Source: Glandiceps talaboti (lineage: Eukaryota; Hemichordata; Enteropneusta; Spengelidae). Taken from it: DNA of 64,000 bases. A program made the position numbers and the translations under genes. The stretch's first letter is position 1; each line of letters starts with the position of its first letter. The notes under the pieces are model-generated. The model did not search any database. It saw only the letters and a list, made by a program, of their open reading frames with translations, and had not been told where the DNA came from. The stretch spans positions 6,790,501-6,854,500 of the forward strand of contig NC_135553.1 of assembly GCF_964340395.1 (NCBI RefSeq), read 5' to 3'. Below are positions 48,501-59,059 of the stretch, in pieces.

Positions 48501-50482
48501 AAGCTCCACTGATAAAGATAGTAGTAATCCAAGACCATGGGATTCAAACATTGGGGTTTATTTATTGATTTTATATATGTACATTGTTGTTGTTGTTGTT
48601 GTTGTTGTTTTAGTTTTGTTGGAAGCAGTACTAGTAAGAAGATACTGCGTATTGTAAACAGAGTTGCCAAATCCAAGTACTTCCAGAAAGCTGCAGAGAA
48701 TTCATACATCAAGAAAGCCATCGAAGAGGTGTCAAATCTACCATTGGTGCTCACAGTTGAGGTCAAAGGTCTACATGGTACATTGGCCGTTAACTTACCA
48801 CCCCCTCCGTCTGATAGACTTTGGTAAGTTTGCTCTGTTGTCAGGTAGTGTTTTGTAAATTTGAAATACTCTAAGACTTGCTGTCTGTTAGAATGTGCTA
48901 ATTAACCAAGGGTATTATATTATCTGATAGAGGTGGTGAGTTAACGCTGTATTCGATTGACTCCTAAGTACTAAAGCAATACTGATGCTCTGCTATCACA
49001 TATACACGTGTTCTGACACCCATGACACAATTTCTCTCCATGGCAAGGATTTTCACTGAACAATGAATAAGAAAAAAATTCAACTGTGTATATCATGGCA
49101 GTCACACGTAATGTAATTATGATGTAAAATCATGAAATGACTCTTCAGTACCCAAAGTTTGTGAAAATCCCTGTATTTCCGTGAATGGTTTTCCCATTTT
49201 AAGTATTATCAAATGTGTTGTTATTTTAAGTGTCCCCATGGTGCACTTGATAGGCAGTTTAGTAATTCAACACCATTCCTTCCGTGTATTCATCCTGCCA
49301 AACTCTCAGCCAGACCTTGGTATTAAAGTTTCATAATTGCCATTGTTTCCATAAGGTATGGATTCCGTACCAAGCCTCATTTATGGCTATCAGCCCGTCC
49401 TAAACTCGGAATGAGACAAGTCACCATAACTCATGTAACAGATTGGATAGAGAAGAAACTAGAACAAGAATTCCAGGTCAGTTCACACAACTTTTGTAAC
49501 GTCATCTTGATCTTGATAAGATACCTCTAGTGTAACATCTAACATCCAACATAACATACAACATAACATCCAACATAACATCCAACATAACATACAACAC
49601 AGATTGCAAAATGAACTCATTTTAGTGTTAGCAATTCATTTTTTATGCAAATTAAATTTACTCAGATCTGTTATTAGTATGGTAGTTATACAAAGATTTC
49701 ATTTTGCAAAACACAGGTTGGCAAAGTACCATGGCAACTCATCTCAATGGTAGCAATCCAGTTTTCATACAAATCCAGTTTGACTTTATATCATTATCAG
49801 TCACTAGTAGTTAATACATCTACAAACAAGCCCTGTTAACAAGTTGTAAAATCACCATGGCAACTCATCTCAATGGTAGCAATCCAGTTTTCATGCAAAT
49901 CCAATTTTACTTCATATCAGTTACTAATAGCTAATACAAACAATTTACATCATGTTAGTGTGAATACAAGGTATTAACTCAAAATTTATAAGAGAATGGA
50001 CCTGCTGACCTCTCATGCACTTTGAACTTTAACCTGCATTGGATGACTATACATCAGTCACAGAGATAAGTATGAATACCACAGTAGACTATTATCACTT
50101 TGTCCAGAATATTTTAATTATATCCTTCCTACAGAATGTTCCTAGCTAATTTTCTTAAAACTGAGATTGAATTACAAAGGTTATAGGGTACAAACAGGTC
50201 ACCTTAGTGAACTTTTGATCTCAGTATCCTGTCAACAATCTTTGAATGATGAATTTTATAGTTACAGCTGACCTCTAGAAATTGAACTGCTTTATAACCT
50301 TTGTATTGAAATAATTTGATCAACACAGTTGATGAATAATGGTCATAAAATTAAGATTAAAAAGAAAAACTCTTTATTTTTGATTTCAGAAAGTATTTGT
50401 TATGCCCAACATGGATGATTTAGTAATCCCTATAATGGATGGTGGAATGGATGACAGTTATAACCAAGGCACAGAAGTATAG
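27550..50482 (+). CDS. TEX2: TEX2 / Nvj2-type SMP-domain lipid-transfer protein, complete, 8 coding exons
   Basis: ER-anchored protein that moves lipids at ER contact sites through its SMP tunnel (known for TEX2 and yeast Nvj2). Exons: 27550-28800, 42989-43858, 44361-44605, 46049-46171, 48063-48170, 48614-48823, 49356-49476, 50390-50482. They total 3021 nt (1006 aa), all with GT-AG ends and consistent phases. Residues 1-330 are disordered, Ser/Pro-rich and acidic. Two membrane helices follow at about 334-378 (VLVVTMLVFAYFILPL and FVGFTMAFFLGSLFIWLMV). A PH-like domain starts at GWMNELLKYD (418) and ends near 570. The SMP domain begins about 670 (ASWVNALISRSFWDFL) and includes FINELEITDIDLGIAMP. 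It ends near VTDWIEKKLEQEFQ (about 975), with a Ser-rich/acidic insertion inside it. Human TEX2 is slightly longer. The first ATG of the long open frame was taken as the start. Confidence 0.95.
32463..32640 (-). mobile_element. Remnant resembling the terminal repeat of a Penelope-like element
   Basis: The minus strand carries CTGAAGAAGGTCTC, a short loop, GAGACCC and then AAACGTCAGTG. It continues into an AATAAAG-containing stretch. This hairpin followed by an AAACG motif resembles the hammerhead-like segment in Penelope-like element ends. The canonical hammerhead core CUGAUGA...GAAA is not intact here, so it is either a diverged copy or a different repeat. No reverse transcriptase was seen nearby. 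Confidence 0.35.
33055..33310. repeat. 22-bp minisatellite, about 11 copies
   Basis: Units of the type GAGTTGGATCGTTTTGTAGGCA alternate with variants carrying GGGTCATTTCATA. The period is about 22 bp. The array lies in TEX2 intron 1. Confidence 0.92.
36628..37290. repeat. 55-bp minisatellite, about 12 copies
   Basis: The unit contains GATGATGTCATAGGAATTTG, then CTGTCAGCTGATGTCAGGAT and GAAGTATATGTTGTT; some units have a shorter GAAGTTGTGTT tail. Twelve GTCAGGATGAAG-type landmarks are spaced 50-56 bp apart. Copies are highly similar, which indicates recent expansion or homogenisation. TEX2 intron 1. Confidence 0.95.
37560..37920. repeat. Irregular GTGATGATGGTGGTATTGGTCAT tandem repeat
   Basis: Tandem and higher-order repeats of a unit containing AGTGATGATGGTGGTATTGG, spaced about 40-60 bp. 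The long valine/glycine-rich reading frames on the plus strand come only from this repeat. A looser GTGGT-rich stretch begins near 37350. Confidence 0.9.
40303..40483. mobile_element. 181-bp mariner-type MITE flanked by TA
   Basis: The ends read CAGTGACACCTCAGTAGTG and, inverted, CAGTGATACCTCAGTAGTG; pairing continues for roughly 50 bp per arm. TA dinucleotides flank both ends (40301-40302 and 40484-40485). The CAGTGATACCTC-like terminus and TA duplication fit Tc1/mariner derivatives. No transposase inside. Confidence 0.75.
41085..41235. repeat. Interspersed repeat copy shared with 2905-3045
   Basis: It shares GAAAAATATTGGGGAATAAC and TTTGACTCATATT blocks in the same order with the ERN1 intron 15 copy. 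The following sequence (TAGAATGACCAGA) also recurs near 2132, so the family may be longer than the aligned part. Confidence 0.45.
41991..42387. mobile_element. Inverted-repeat element family, copy B
   Basis: The left end is GAGGGACAATCACACAATGTCGCACAAGC and the right end, inverted, AGGGACGATTGCACAATGTCACACAAGC. This copy is in the opposite orientation to copies at 23673 and 53676. The interior includes a poly-C run (42048-42060) and AACTTATCAACATCTCA, the inverse of the block in the other copies. Non-coding. Confidence 0.8.
44760..45190. repeat. Minisatellite of about 35 bp, rich in CCAATCA
   Basis: Units such as ACTAACCAATCAGTAGGCAA and CCAATCAATGGTCAAACAAC repeat about a dozen times in TEX2 intron 3. 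Nearly every unit carries a CCAAT pentamer. Confidence 0.93.
46049..46171 (+). other. TEX2: TEX2 exon 4, symmetric cassette exon encoding a basic Ser-rich loop
   Basis: 123 nt, phase 2 at both ends, so it can be skipped without a frameshift. It encodes SKGKKVASSSSSKLRTKINR followed by TVSRLSGRR and a Ser-rich end. The acceptor is GTTTTTAG and the donor GAG/GTGAG. The residues fall within the SMP domain, where TEX2 proteins carry a disordered insertion. Confidence 0.8.
46640..47790. repeat. Degenerate tandem array of AGCCATGCAAGGATATCT units
   Basis: The core GCCATGCAAGGATATC recurs dozens of times with ATATCTCACACA or TTTCATACATT between cores. A higher-order period near 75-80 bp is visible at 46900-47160. 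It decays on both sides and occupies most of TEX2 intron 4. Confidence 0.88.
48063..48170 (+). other. TEX2: TEX2 exon 5, symmetric cassette exon encoding an acidic loop
   Basis: 108 nt, also phase 2 at both ends. It encodes PSAALDSDEEDSAESSEEED and a short Asn/Thr-rich tail. Acceptor TTTTGTTTCCAG, donor AAG/GTAAAG. With exon 4 it makes up a disordered, oppositely charged insertion inside the SMP domain. Confidence 0.8.
48583..48610 (+). repeat. (GTT)n microsatellite forming the TEX2 exon 6 splice tract
   Basis: About eight to nine GTT units run directly into the TTTTAG acceptor at 48613. The tract replaces the usual pyrimidine run before exon 6 (48614-48823). Confidence 0.95.
49729..49907. 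repeat. Two-copy direct duplication in TEX2 intron 7
   Basis: CCATGGCAACTCATCTCAAT and about 30 following bases occur at 49729 and again at 49855, 126 bp apart, with few mismatches. A short (ACATAACATCC)n tract lies just before, at 49539-49600. Confidence 0.85.
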
Positions 50483-53400
50483 AAAATATACATGAAAAAC
50501 AAGACTGTCCACTAAGATATGCTATTTACAATGATACAAAACTTAGCTAACTGAAATCTTAGACTCTACAGAATTACATGCTGAAAATGTATAGTCATAT
50601 TAAATAGTCCGAGGTACGCCTCATTTTGTAGTTGATATATGGTCTAAATATGTACAGATGTGTATTCTTGGAATTGGATGGTTCTATTTGCAAACAGATC
50701 AAAATTGATTACATGTGCATGGATGATGCTTCATGTTGGAGTTCAGCATGTCAATATTGTAACAGAGCAAAGTTCATCCAACTGATGAATTCAAGGAGGG
50801 TAAAAATAAAGTACATGGTTTATGGCGTTATGTGAATGGGTAACCAGAAATTACATACAATTTACATGATAATCAAAATGTGGATTTTTCTTTCAGTAAA
50901 GGCAACTAAGTTGATAGGTTTGAAAAAAAAAGAGTAATGCTAGTCCTCCTATGATGCCGTAATGATATTGTGAAGTGGTGGTTTGTGGAGGATCAACATG
51001 AATTCTTTTCATTTCTACAGATTAAGTATATGTAAATCTGTTAAAAAAAATAACAGTACATTTTAATTCAACTCAAGTCAGCTAGAGAAGATACATTTAA
51101 ATATATTTACAAATGATGCGGTATATTGTGTGCATCAAGTACTGATGAGTGTCAAGGGAAACGCTTTAATTATTATGAAAAATTGGGACAGCTGTCGTGA
51201 TGCCATTCATTAATGTGATAGGCAGACATCAGTATCTCGGTCAACTAATTATTCTGATAACATTTCAGCTTGGTTTCACATCAGAATTCACATTACAACC
51301 CACAAAGGAATATAATTACAGCTTCTATTAATAAAAAGGTAACACTTCAGTCCTAATTAAATAGTTAGACCAGATCGGTTGATATATATACATCACAAAA
51401 TCATTCAAGTATTTGTATTAGACCAACTATAGCCCTAAGAACTACCAGTATATCAGCCAATGAGATCACTGTTTAAAGTCATTATAATCTCATCACATGA
51501 TTCACTGTGAGCCAATGGCAGAGTATAATGCAACTCACATCACATGGCACTTATTGGCCAATGGCAGACGATGGTCCAATATGTGAAGTAAGTCACATGA
51601 CATGATACATCGGGATGTGTGAATAAACTAATGCATATACATATATGTACAAATAGGTGTTTGTGGGAACATAACTGATATACCTATGTTTTTGATGGTA
51701 AATGATTTACTAAGATAACGTACATTCTATCGTAGACTGGCAAAGTTCTAATCAGATTGTTGTATATGATTCCACATGAAAACATGAGTATAAAATTTAA
51801 TCAGATTTGTTAGTTATTACAATAATTCTTAGTTGTCAGTACATGACTTTAATACACAGCTTTGAATGTAACAGTTTGCTACATGTTGAGCCATCAGTTG
51901 AACGACTTCATTGTATATGTTCCTACAAATGAGCCCATAATTAAAGATAAAGTTGTGTAAAATGCTACATGTAAAGTCACAAGTTACAAAAAACTTTGTA
52001 AATGCATATAATGTTGAGGTATAAGTTCAAAAACCTTTTACTGCTTCAAGTGTTGCAACACGACAACGTTAGTTGAAATACATTACACTGAAATGTATCA
52101 AATGTTTAGCCATCAGTTTAAAAGATGAGTTGGAAAACTAAATTCACAATGTTCACAAAAACATAGAATTTATACTCAAGAAGTTTACCATTATAGATAT
52201 GGTTACAAAATATTATCTTTACATTCTGTTGAATTGACAGTGACTTATTGATTAATTGGAATTGTATATCTCAGCCTAACTTGAACTAATTATACTCTAA
52301 CTTGATATAACATAGTGAAATGTAGTACTATAATGTTCCACAACCCTGTTTCAATAAAGACTTACTCAAAGGAACTTTAGATATTATAAGGAATTCAAAT
52401 GGAACCAAACCACTCACCATGTGGACAGGATGGCATATCATATTTATGATAAGCAATCATCCAGTGAAAATACATTCCTTAAGTGGAATTTAACAATACA
52501 AGTGTAAGAGAATGGTTCAGTTAATCCTAAATGGCAGTGTTTGGTTTGAATTAATATCTCATGGCGTATGTATCATGTTATTGAGAGATAGAGAGATGAT
52601 CATCTTTAGTCGGATGTGGTCATCATTACATGTCTTGATGGCCCTTGCTGACTGTTCGAGGGCCCAATAGATAGCCACTGTGTTGACACTCAGTTCAACT
52701 CACTTATGCACAACAACAAAGATATAAACACTTAAAAGTATTGGTCACAACATAGACCCTACACCATTAGTTGGTGTAGGGTCTATGGTCACAATGACAG
52801 TATTCTGCAGTACAATCATTGAAATAAAGTGATATAAAACAGTCTGTGTATTTACATTGAAAGCAGATCAAAATAACACAGTCATCTCCTTGTGCATAAT
52901 AGTTGGGAGATGATGTTTCATTACTACAGCACTGGCATGTTAAATTTACAAAGTTGATTTGTCAAGTTGCTTTCACCTGTTGTGTAATTTACTTGATATA
53001 TATATACACTGATATGTTTACTACTGAGTTGACAAAACTGTCAAAAAAAACCTTGGAATCTTCATTTGTGAAGTTTTCTATTTTACTGTTCACTTGTTGG
53101 TTGAAAGTATTTAATGTCATGTTTTTAACAGAATTAGATTATTGTTTGTGCATAGTTACTGTTGTTAAGGTTGTTTGCTGCATTTTGTGCTTTGTAAGTT
53201 ACTCAGTTTTTTTTAGTATTGCATATGCCTCCTTTTAGGTGATGTAGAGCTTTGAGTTAGAGCTGTTTGAATTTATTGTCAGTACTTTTAATTTGCTTTC
53301 AGAGGAGAGATAGAAACAAATGCTGTTTGTCATCGTTAGGATTTGCCCACACGAATGGTGCTAAATTTGATGAAAACTGTTAAATTTAGATGCTATGAAT

Positions 53401-53640
53401 CATCATTAATATCCTCTATTCAAGTTATTCACCTTGCAGTCATTTTCACAAGAGGTTGCCCCATATGAGGAAAAATCTGGCATGGCTGCACATTAAGGAG
53501 TTATCCTCTAGTAATTACTTGTTTACAAATAGTACCCCCTTCGGATAAAAAGGATTAATAAAATGTGGATAAAAGATCTCCATGAGTACCAAGAAATGAA
53601 GTCATTAGAAACAATATTAATAGAACATTTTGACTAGTGG
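50483..53640 (+). other. TEX2 3' UTR and downstream intergenic sequence
   Basis: No coding sequence is recognisable. Candidate AATAAA signals on the plus strand occur near 50807, 52354 and 52823, so the 3' UTR could be short or more than 2 kb. A perfect hairpin lies at 52751-52787. The remaining sequence is AT-rich. Confidence 0.5.
52751..52787. repeat. 16-bp perfect hairpin with 5-nt loop
   Basis: CATAGACCCTACACCA (52751-52766), loop TTAGT, then the exact inverse (52772-52787). GGTCACAA flanks it on both sides as a short direct repeat. The stem is too short for a normal microRNA precursor; it could be a transposon remnant or an RNA hairpin in a long TEX2 3' UTR. Confidence 0.8.
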
Positions 53641-53675
53641 GGAATGTAACCAACTTTTGCTGTCAAACTTTTAGG

Positions 53676-54150
53676 GGTTGATCACACAATGTCACACAAG
53701 CTCAATAAGCGAACGTTGTTTGTTTAGGGGGGAGGGGTCTGGTGTCATTGAGATTGCTGAACTTCTTATTTGCACTTCTAACCAAATTTGAAAAGTTGCG
53801 TTGCATGCCTTCAATGGTAACAGCTTCTGTATTTATTACTGAGATGTTGATAAGTTGATAAAAATTTACTTCTAATGTGAGATACAGTGCTGGGTTTCTG
53901 GTAGTACTTTGATGCATTTGCCATCGTCTCTGTAAACAGGTTCATAAGGTTGGAAATTCATGTTTTCCATGTTTTTACATCGCATCGATCATAGTCGTGT
54001 GACCACTCCATTTTACATCATGGTTTACATCATATATAGATGTGATGTCACACTTGTGAACGTTTGCTTAGGGAGAGAGGGAGGGGGTTTTGTCCTAAAC
54101 GAACGATGTTCACTTCTTGAGCTTGTGTGACATTGTGCGATCATCCATAA
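53676..54150. mobile_element. Inverted-repeat element family, copy A (about 475 bp)
   Basis: The left end is GGTTGATCACACAATGTCACACAAGCTC and the right end GAGCTTGTGTGACATTGTGCGATCATCC, clearly inverted. An AATAAGCGAAC block follows the left end and a GAACGATGTTCACTTCTT block precedes the right end. The interior has a GATGTCACACTTGTGAACGT stretch shared with copy C. No target duplication was settled. Confidence 0.82.
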
Positions 54151-54634
54151 TGATTTCCTTCAAAGGAGGCTATACCACTCAACTATCATTGCCCTTACTA
54201 CTGGTTCAGTAACTGTATTGAAACAGCACACACAGTGGCCAAACTATACTGTCATTTGTCTGTCTGATAACTGGAATATTGCGTATTGAATTGATACAAT
54301 ATCACAATTGTCAATTTCAAATGTATGTTCATCACATTCACAGTCTGCTGTCTAAAGATGGAAAACAATATTTATTTTTATCTCTAATCTGATGACTAAG
54401 TTTTTTATTTAACTTTGAGTACAAGTAGTAGTATATACTGTATGCTCACGCTGTGTTCTCAGTACTTTCACTTTTTGTTATGTGCAATTGTGTAAATTCC
54501 ATTTTGAAAGATTTAAAAAGTATATTCTAAATGTAATGGGGTTTTGAATGAGCCATGCTGCATTTTATTTACTAGATTTATGGCTTTTAGAAAGAGTTTT
54601 ATTTCTAACCATTTTATGAAGTTTACAGAAGGGA

Positions 54635-54660
54635 GAGAGAGAGAGAGAGAAAAAAAAACA
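54635..54660. repeat. (GA)n / poly-A short tract
   Basis: A GAGAGAGA run grades into A residues. It lies in intergenic sequence with nothing else nearby. Confidence 0.85.
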
Positions 54661-54929
54661 AGTTGATATGTATTTTTATCACAACTAACACACAGTGTAG
54701 AATGTTTTTAGACTGTGATTCAAGTGTCCAGCATAACAATCACACACAAACTTGTGGTTCAAGCGTCCAGCATTAGTCACCCACAAACTTGTGGTTCGAT
54801 TGTCCATAGTTGCTTTAAAAGATTATCACCAAAGCAAATACATCTTTGGAGAAAACTACTCACAACATCAAATATTGTGAAAGAGACTTTAAAAATGCAA
54901 TGACATTTTTCTTGACTTACAACAATATA

Positions 54930-55075
54930 TGTATACATATGCACACAGGCAGGAATGCAGATACACGGGTAGGTACATGCACACAAAGAATTATTATGCA
55001 AGTACACCGCCCCTGTACACACATGCACACATACACACATACACATACACACCAACATCCACACACAAACATTAA
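54930..55075. repeat. CA/ACAC-rich imperfect microsatellite
   Basis: ACACATGCACACATACACAC-type sequence. The reading frames on both strands through it are repeat artefacts. Confidence 0.8.
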
Positions 55076-55459
55076 ATCTTACAACATTCTCGGCTTTGGA
55101 CCACTTATCTTGGTCCATATTTCAATACACTTTGCCTCTCTCACTTTTGTTTTCTATTGTTTGTGATATTGCTATTACAATATTTTTTCAGAAAAAATTC
55201 AATCAATTTGATTATGTTTGATTATGTTTTTATATTTCAATAATACTTGTATGCATCTTTTTCATAATTTCTATTCTAATTATTTTACATTGATTTGCAT
55301 TACCTCTAATATTTATATTTTTTGTGAATTTTATTCTACCACAGAAGTACATTTTTTTACAAGTCCACAGGATTTTGTAAAGTACAAATACAGTAATATC
55401 CAATGAGTATGTAAAATGTATACCATGATACAGCAGCCCATGGTAGTACCATAAACAGA

Positions 55460-56330
55460 AATAGTACTGACTAGGGAAGTAATACCAAATATGGAAATAG
55501 TACTGACTAGGGAAGTAATACCAAATATGGAAATAGTACTGACTAGGGAAGTAATACCAAATATGAAAATAGTACTGGCTAAGGGAGTAATACTAAATAT
55601 GGAAATAGTACTGGCTGAGGAAGTAATACTAAATATGGAAATAGTACTGGCTGAGAAAGTAATACCAAATATGGAAATAGTACTGGCTGAGGAAGTAATG
55701 TTAAATAATGAAATTGTTCTGGCCAAGGAAACACTAAATAAGGAAGTGAAATAAGGACGTAGCATTGACAATGGGAGTACCAAATAAGGAAGTAGTACTA
55801 AGGGAAGTACCAAATAAGGAAATAGTACTGACAATGGGAGTACCAAATAAGGAAGTAGTACTAAGGGAAGTACCAAATAAGGAAATAGTACTGACAAGGG
55901 GGAGTGCCAAATAAGGAAATAGTACTGAAAAGGGGGTACCAAATAAGGGAATAGTACTGACAAAGGCGTACCAAATAAGGAAGTCTTGACAAGGGGAGTA
56001 CAAAATAGTGCTGACAGGGGAAATAATACTAAGTGAAGAAATAATCCTGACAAGGGAAGTAATACCAAATAAGAAGGTAGTACTGATTGAGAAAGCAGCA
56101 AATTAGGAGATACTCTCAACAAGGGAAGACATCTAGATATTCAAATAGTACCAAATATGGTAATAGTACTGACCAGAGTAGTGCCATGTAAGGAAATAGT
56201 ACTGACTAGAGAAGTAATGCCAAGTAAGAAAATAATAGTGACTAGAAAAATACTGCCAAATAAGGAAATGTTACTGATGAGAGCTACCAAATAAGAATGT
56301 ACCATAGTAGTACTGACCTCCCTAGTCCTT
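55460..56330. repeat. Large minisatellite based on AAATAGTACTGACTAGGGAAG
   Basis: The first part has a 36-bp unit (GAAATAGTACTGACTAGGGA plus AGTAATACCAAATATG). Later units shorten to about 26-33 bp (GGGAGTACCAAATAAGGAA). More than 25 units are present. Because the early unit is a multiple of three, both strands stay open: plus has MEIVLTREVIPN repeats and minus has STISIFGITSLV repeats. I regard these as repeat-derived. Confidence 0.95.
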
Positions 56331-57469
56331 ATTGTATGAAACACAGTACAGCTGTTAGTATCCACTCATCTTTGATATCCTCTAGTAATATTCTATGAGT
56401 GTGATGTATATTTAACCAAATGAGATTGGTCAGTTCACAATGTCATAACTTTGTTCGTTGTTTGGAAAGAGGGAAAAGTTAAAGGAAAAGTCTAGTCAAA
56501 CTTATTTTTGTCTTTACTACATTGGTATGATTAATTACTGCATCAACCGACAGATAATTTTCAGTGATAAAATAACACCTCAGTAACTTACTCAACTTTG
56601 AAATTTTGTAAAGAAGACCAACTTTACTTGACGCATGTTCAGCAATTTTGAGGGGTTTTTTTATGGGGAAAACTTCATTAATGAACATCAACATCATATT
56701 TAATGTAATCTCTGTGTGTTGAGAAGTACAAAGAGTGGCAGGACAAAAGAGATTATGGTAAATATAATGTGAGATGCTGTTTGATCACTGAAAAAAAGTT
56801 GATAGCAGTAACCAATACAAGTGTACTAAATGCAGAAATAAATCAGACTGTGCCTTGTACAATGTAAAGAAGCTTATGTCTTCCCATGCTGGTGCCAACA
56901 ATATTACATATATTTCTTTTAAGTACATACTTTGACTAGATGACATTAAAGATGTTCAAAGCATGGTAGTATATTTATTCTTCAGGGTAGGTGTTTAGCT
57001 GCCTGGACCACATACAGTCAACAGATATTCATGAAACTGTCTTTATGTTGGTAATTGGTTTCTATACCTTTTAGAAAGTGCTGGTATCGAATGCTTGACA
57101 GTAATTAGATAGAAGCGCATTGTCAACATGATTATTATATATATTTATTTAATGATCTGCATGATAATCTTATTCATAAAATTAAAATTTTTGTAAATTT
57201 CTGTACATTTTAATCTAATTATAGAAATCATTCTAATTTTGATCTTTTTAATTCTGTGTGTATTGGCAGTATGAATTGAGGCATTGCCAGCAAACATGTC
57301 AAATTGTGCCTTCTCAGTGGAAAATAAAAACGCAGTGTGTAAACTTACCAAAGTGTGTCTCTTTGCTGTGTTCTGGTGTTTGGTTATACAAAAATGTTGT
57401 TTTTTATATTACAGTTACACATGAGTGTTTTGTTGTGTTTTTTTTTATTTATACTGGATAGTTCTTTAA

Positions 57470-57705
57470 GTATATAAACACGCACTTGTCTCCCAAGAAG
57501 TCCAGTGAGGGCCATCCCTCAGGGGTTCAGTGTTAGTGCAGGAGGAAACCGAAGTACTCCGGGAAAACCTGCGTTGTTCCCCGAACTGAACGACACTCTT
57601 CTTACCTACAGCATGGTAAATTTAGTCAAACGCAGAATGGGTTTGAACCCCGATTGCAGTGGTAAGAGGCAAGTGGTCTAACCACTTGGCCACCGACAAC
57701 CTCAT
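57470..57705 (-). mobile_element. tRNA-derived SINE
   Basis: On the minus strand a tRNA-like head has box A (TGGCCAAGTGGTTAG, 57693-57679) and box B (GGTTCAAACC, 57649-57640) at tRNA-like spacing. A GC-richer body follows, with CGCAGGTTTTCCCGGAGTAC and CGGTTTCCTCCTGC. The head does not fold into a complete cloverleaf by eye, so it is not a functional tRNA gene. Tail and target duplication were not delimited. Confidence 0.65.
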
Positions 57706-58289
57706 ACATTTACTTATTTCAAATAGTACATAATTTAGTATGTCAGACTACAAGAGATCAATTTCATGGTATTAGTAATACTCCTTATGTACATGCATGA
57801 TAGTGTGAGATCAAATCATATCCCTGAACGTTTGTTGAAGCCCCATGTCGGATTTGGTTAAAAAATATTAAATTCAGTCGACAAATAGAGTTGTCTGGTT
57901 GAGCTATAAAATGATCCTATGTAATTAATGGCTGCATTGATAAGAGAACACTAATGTGAGGACTTGGTGCTGAATAACAGGCTGTGAACACTCTTACTAT
58001 GAAAGTCTTTGAATGAATAAACAACTTGAAAGTGAATAAACTGATAAAGTACACAAATATGACATGATTCAAAGCTCTGATGTGTCTTTCATATGCTTCT
58101 TAAGTTAATTTTATGACAGGCTATCTGTGGCTTTGAGATTCAAAGCCATGGATAGAATCTAGATTACTGTTAGTGGACTCATACCACTAGTGTCTACCAC
58201 CCCCACCCCTACTCCAAGTGAAAATACTAAACATATCCTCAACCTGTGCCTAGGCAGCTCAATATTAATGTATTAATTAATCGTTAACT

Positions 58290-59050
58290 TTCAGTAAATA
58301 AGCCCGACCTCGTGACCTTTCGATCGACGAATATAACATGGCCGCTAATGATTTCTTTTACTACAACATCGCTACAAATGAACACTAAAAACGCCTATAT
58401 CGACAATGACTAATATTTGAGCGGTTGTAACGTGTCTAACAATGAAGTCGATGTTACAAGTGTAAAGTTTGCAGTGTTATTTGTTTGAGAGCTGTGATGA
58501 TAATGAGGTAGGACTATCAGCATGCATCAATGTTTTGTATGAAGCAAATCATTCTTCAATACTTGGGACACATGGCATGATTACTTCGTACATATTAGCG
58601 ATGGCTGTGGATGAAATGTTCAAACCAATACTGTACTCTGAATGGGTCGTTGTATGAATCAACAGGTGGTTATAGTGTGCCCGAAGCAATGCATACTCTC
58701 GACATTTCGGATCCTCGGCTCTGAACAACACTCACGCAGACTTAATAATCGTGCCTCGGCTTAGTTAGGTATTGGCAAGGAAACAGAAGCCCCGGGACCA
58801 TGGACGTTCACACATAATGAGTCCACCATATGCAGGATGGCACTAGACCCCGATCCCAATTTCTGACAAAACGCCTGTCTTACTACTATACTTGTATTCC
58901 GTTTAGCGGGAGCGAAAATGCCAAAACTGTTCACGAATTCATGCAAATAATTTTGGTGACAAATGCGTAATAAGTTCAACAATTTCGTATAAATATTTGA
59001 AATATCTAAGATACAGTATGGTATCAAAAGTGACACTTTTTTTCTTGTCA
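58290..59050 (+). promoter_or_regulatory. CpG-richer presumed promoter and 5' UTR region of the FkbM/NodB gene
   Basis: CpG density rises here relative to the AT-rich flanks, with CTCGTGACCTTTCGATCGAC and an ATGGCCGC (YY1-like) motif near 58340. A donor-like GAG/GTAGGA near 58506 and a strong acceptor, CTTTTTTTCTTGTCAG ending at 59051, suggest a 5' non-coding exon spliced to the coding exon 1. The exact transcription start is not visible. A minus-strand open frame at 58761-59036 has no recognisable domain. Confidence 0.45.
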
Positions 59051-59059
59051 GGTTTCGCG

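Noticed and set aside
52751-52787. microRNA precursor
   Set aside because: The stem is only 16 bp, too short for a standard precursor of about 60 nt or more.
57639-57705. tRNA gene on the minus strand
   Set aside because: A and B boxes are present, but the stems do not pair into a full cloverleaf by eye and the sequence continues into a SINE-like body.
58761-59036. 91-residue minus-strand frame in the CpG-richer region
   Set aside because: No family resemblance, and it overlaps the presumed 5' region of the FkbM/NodB gene.
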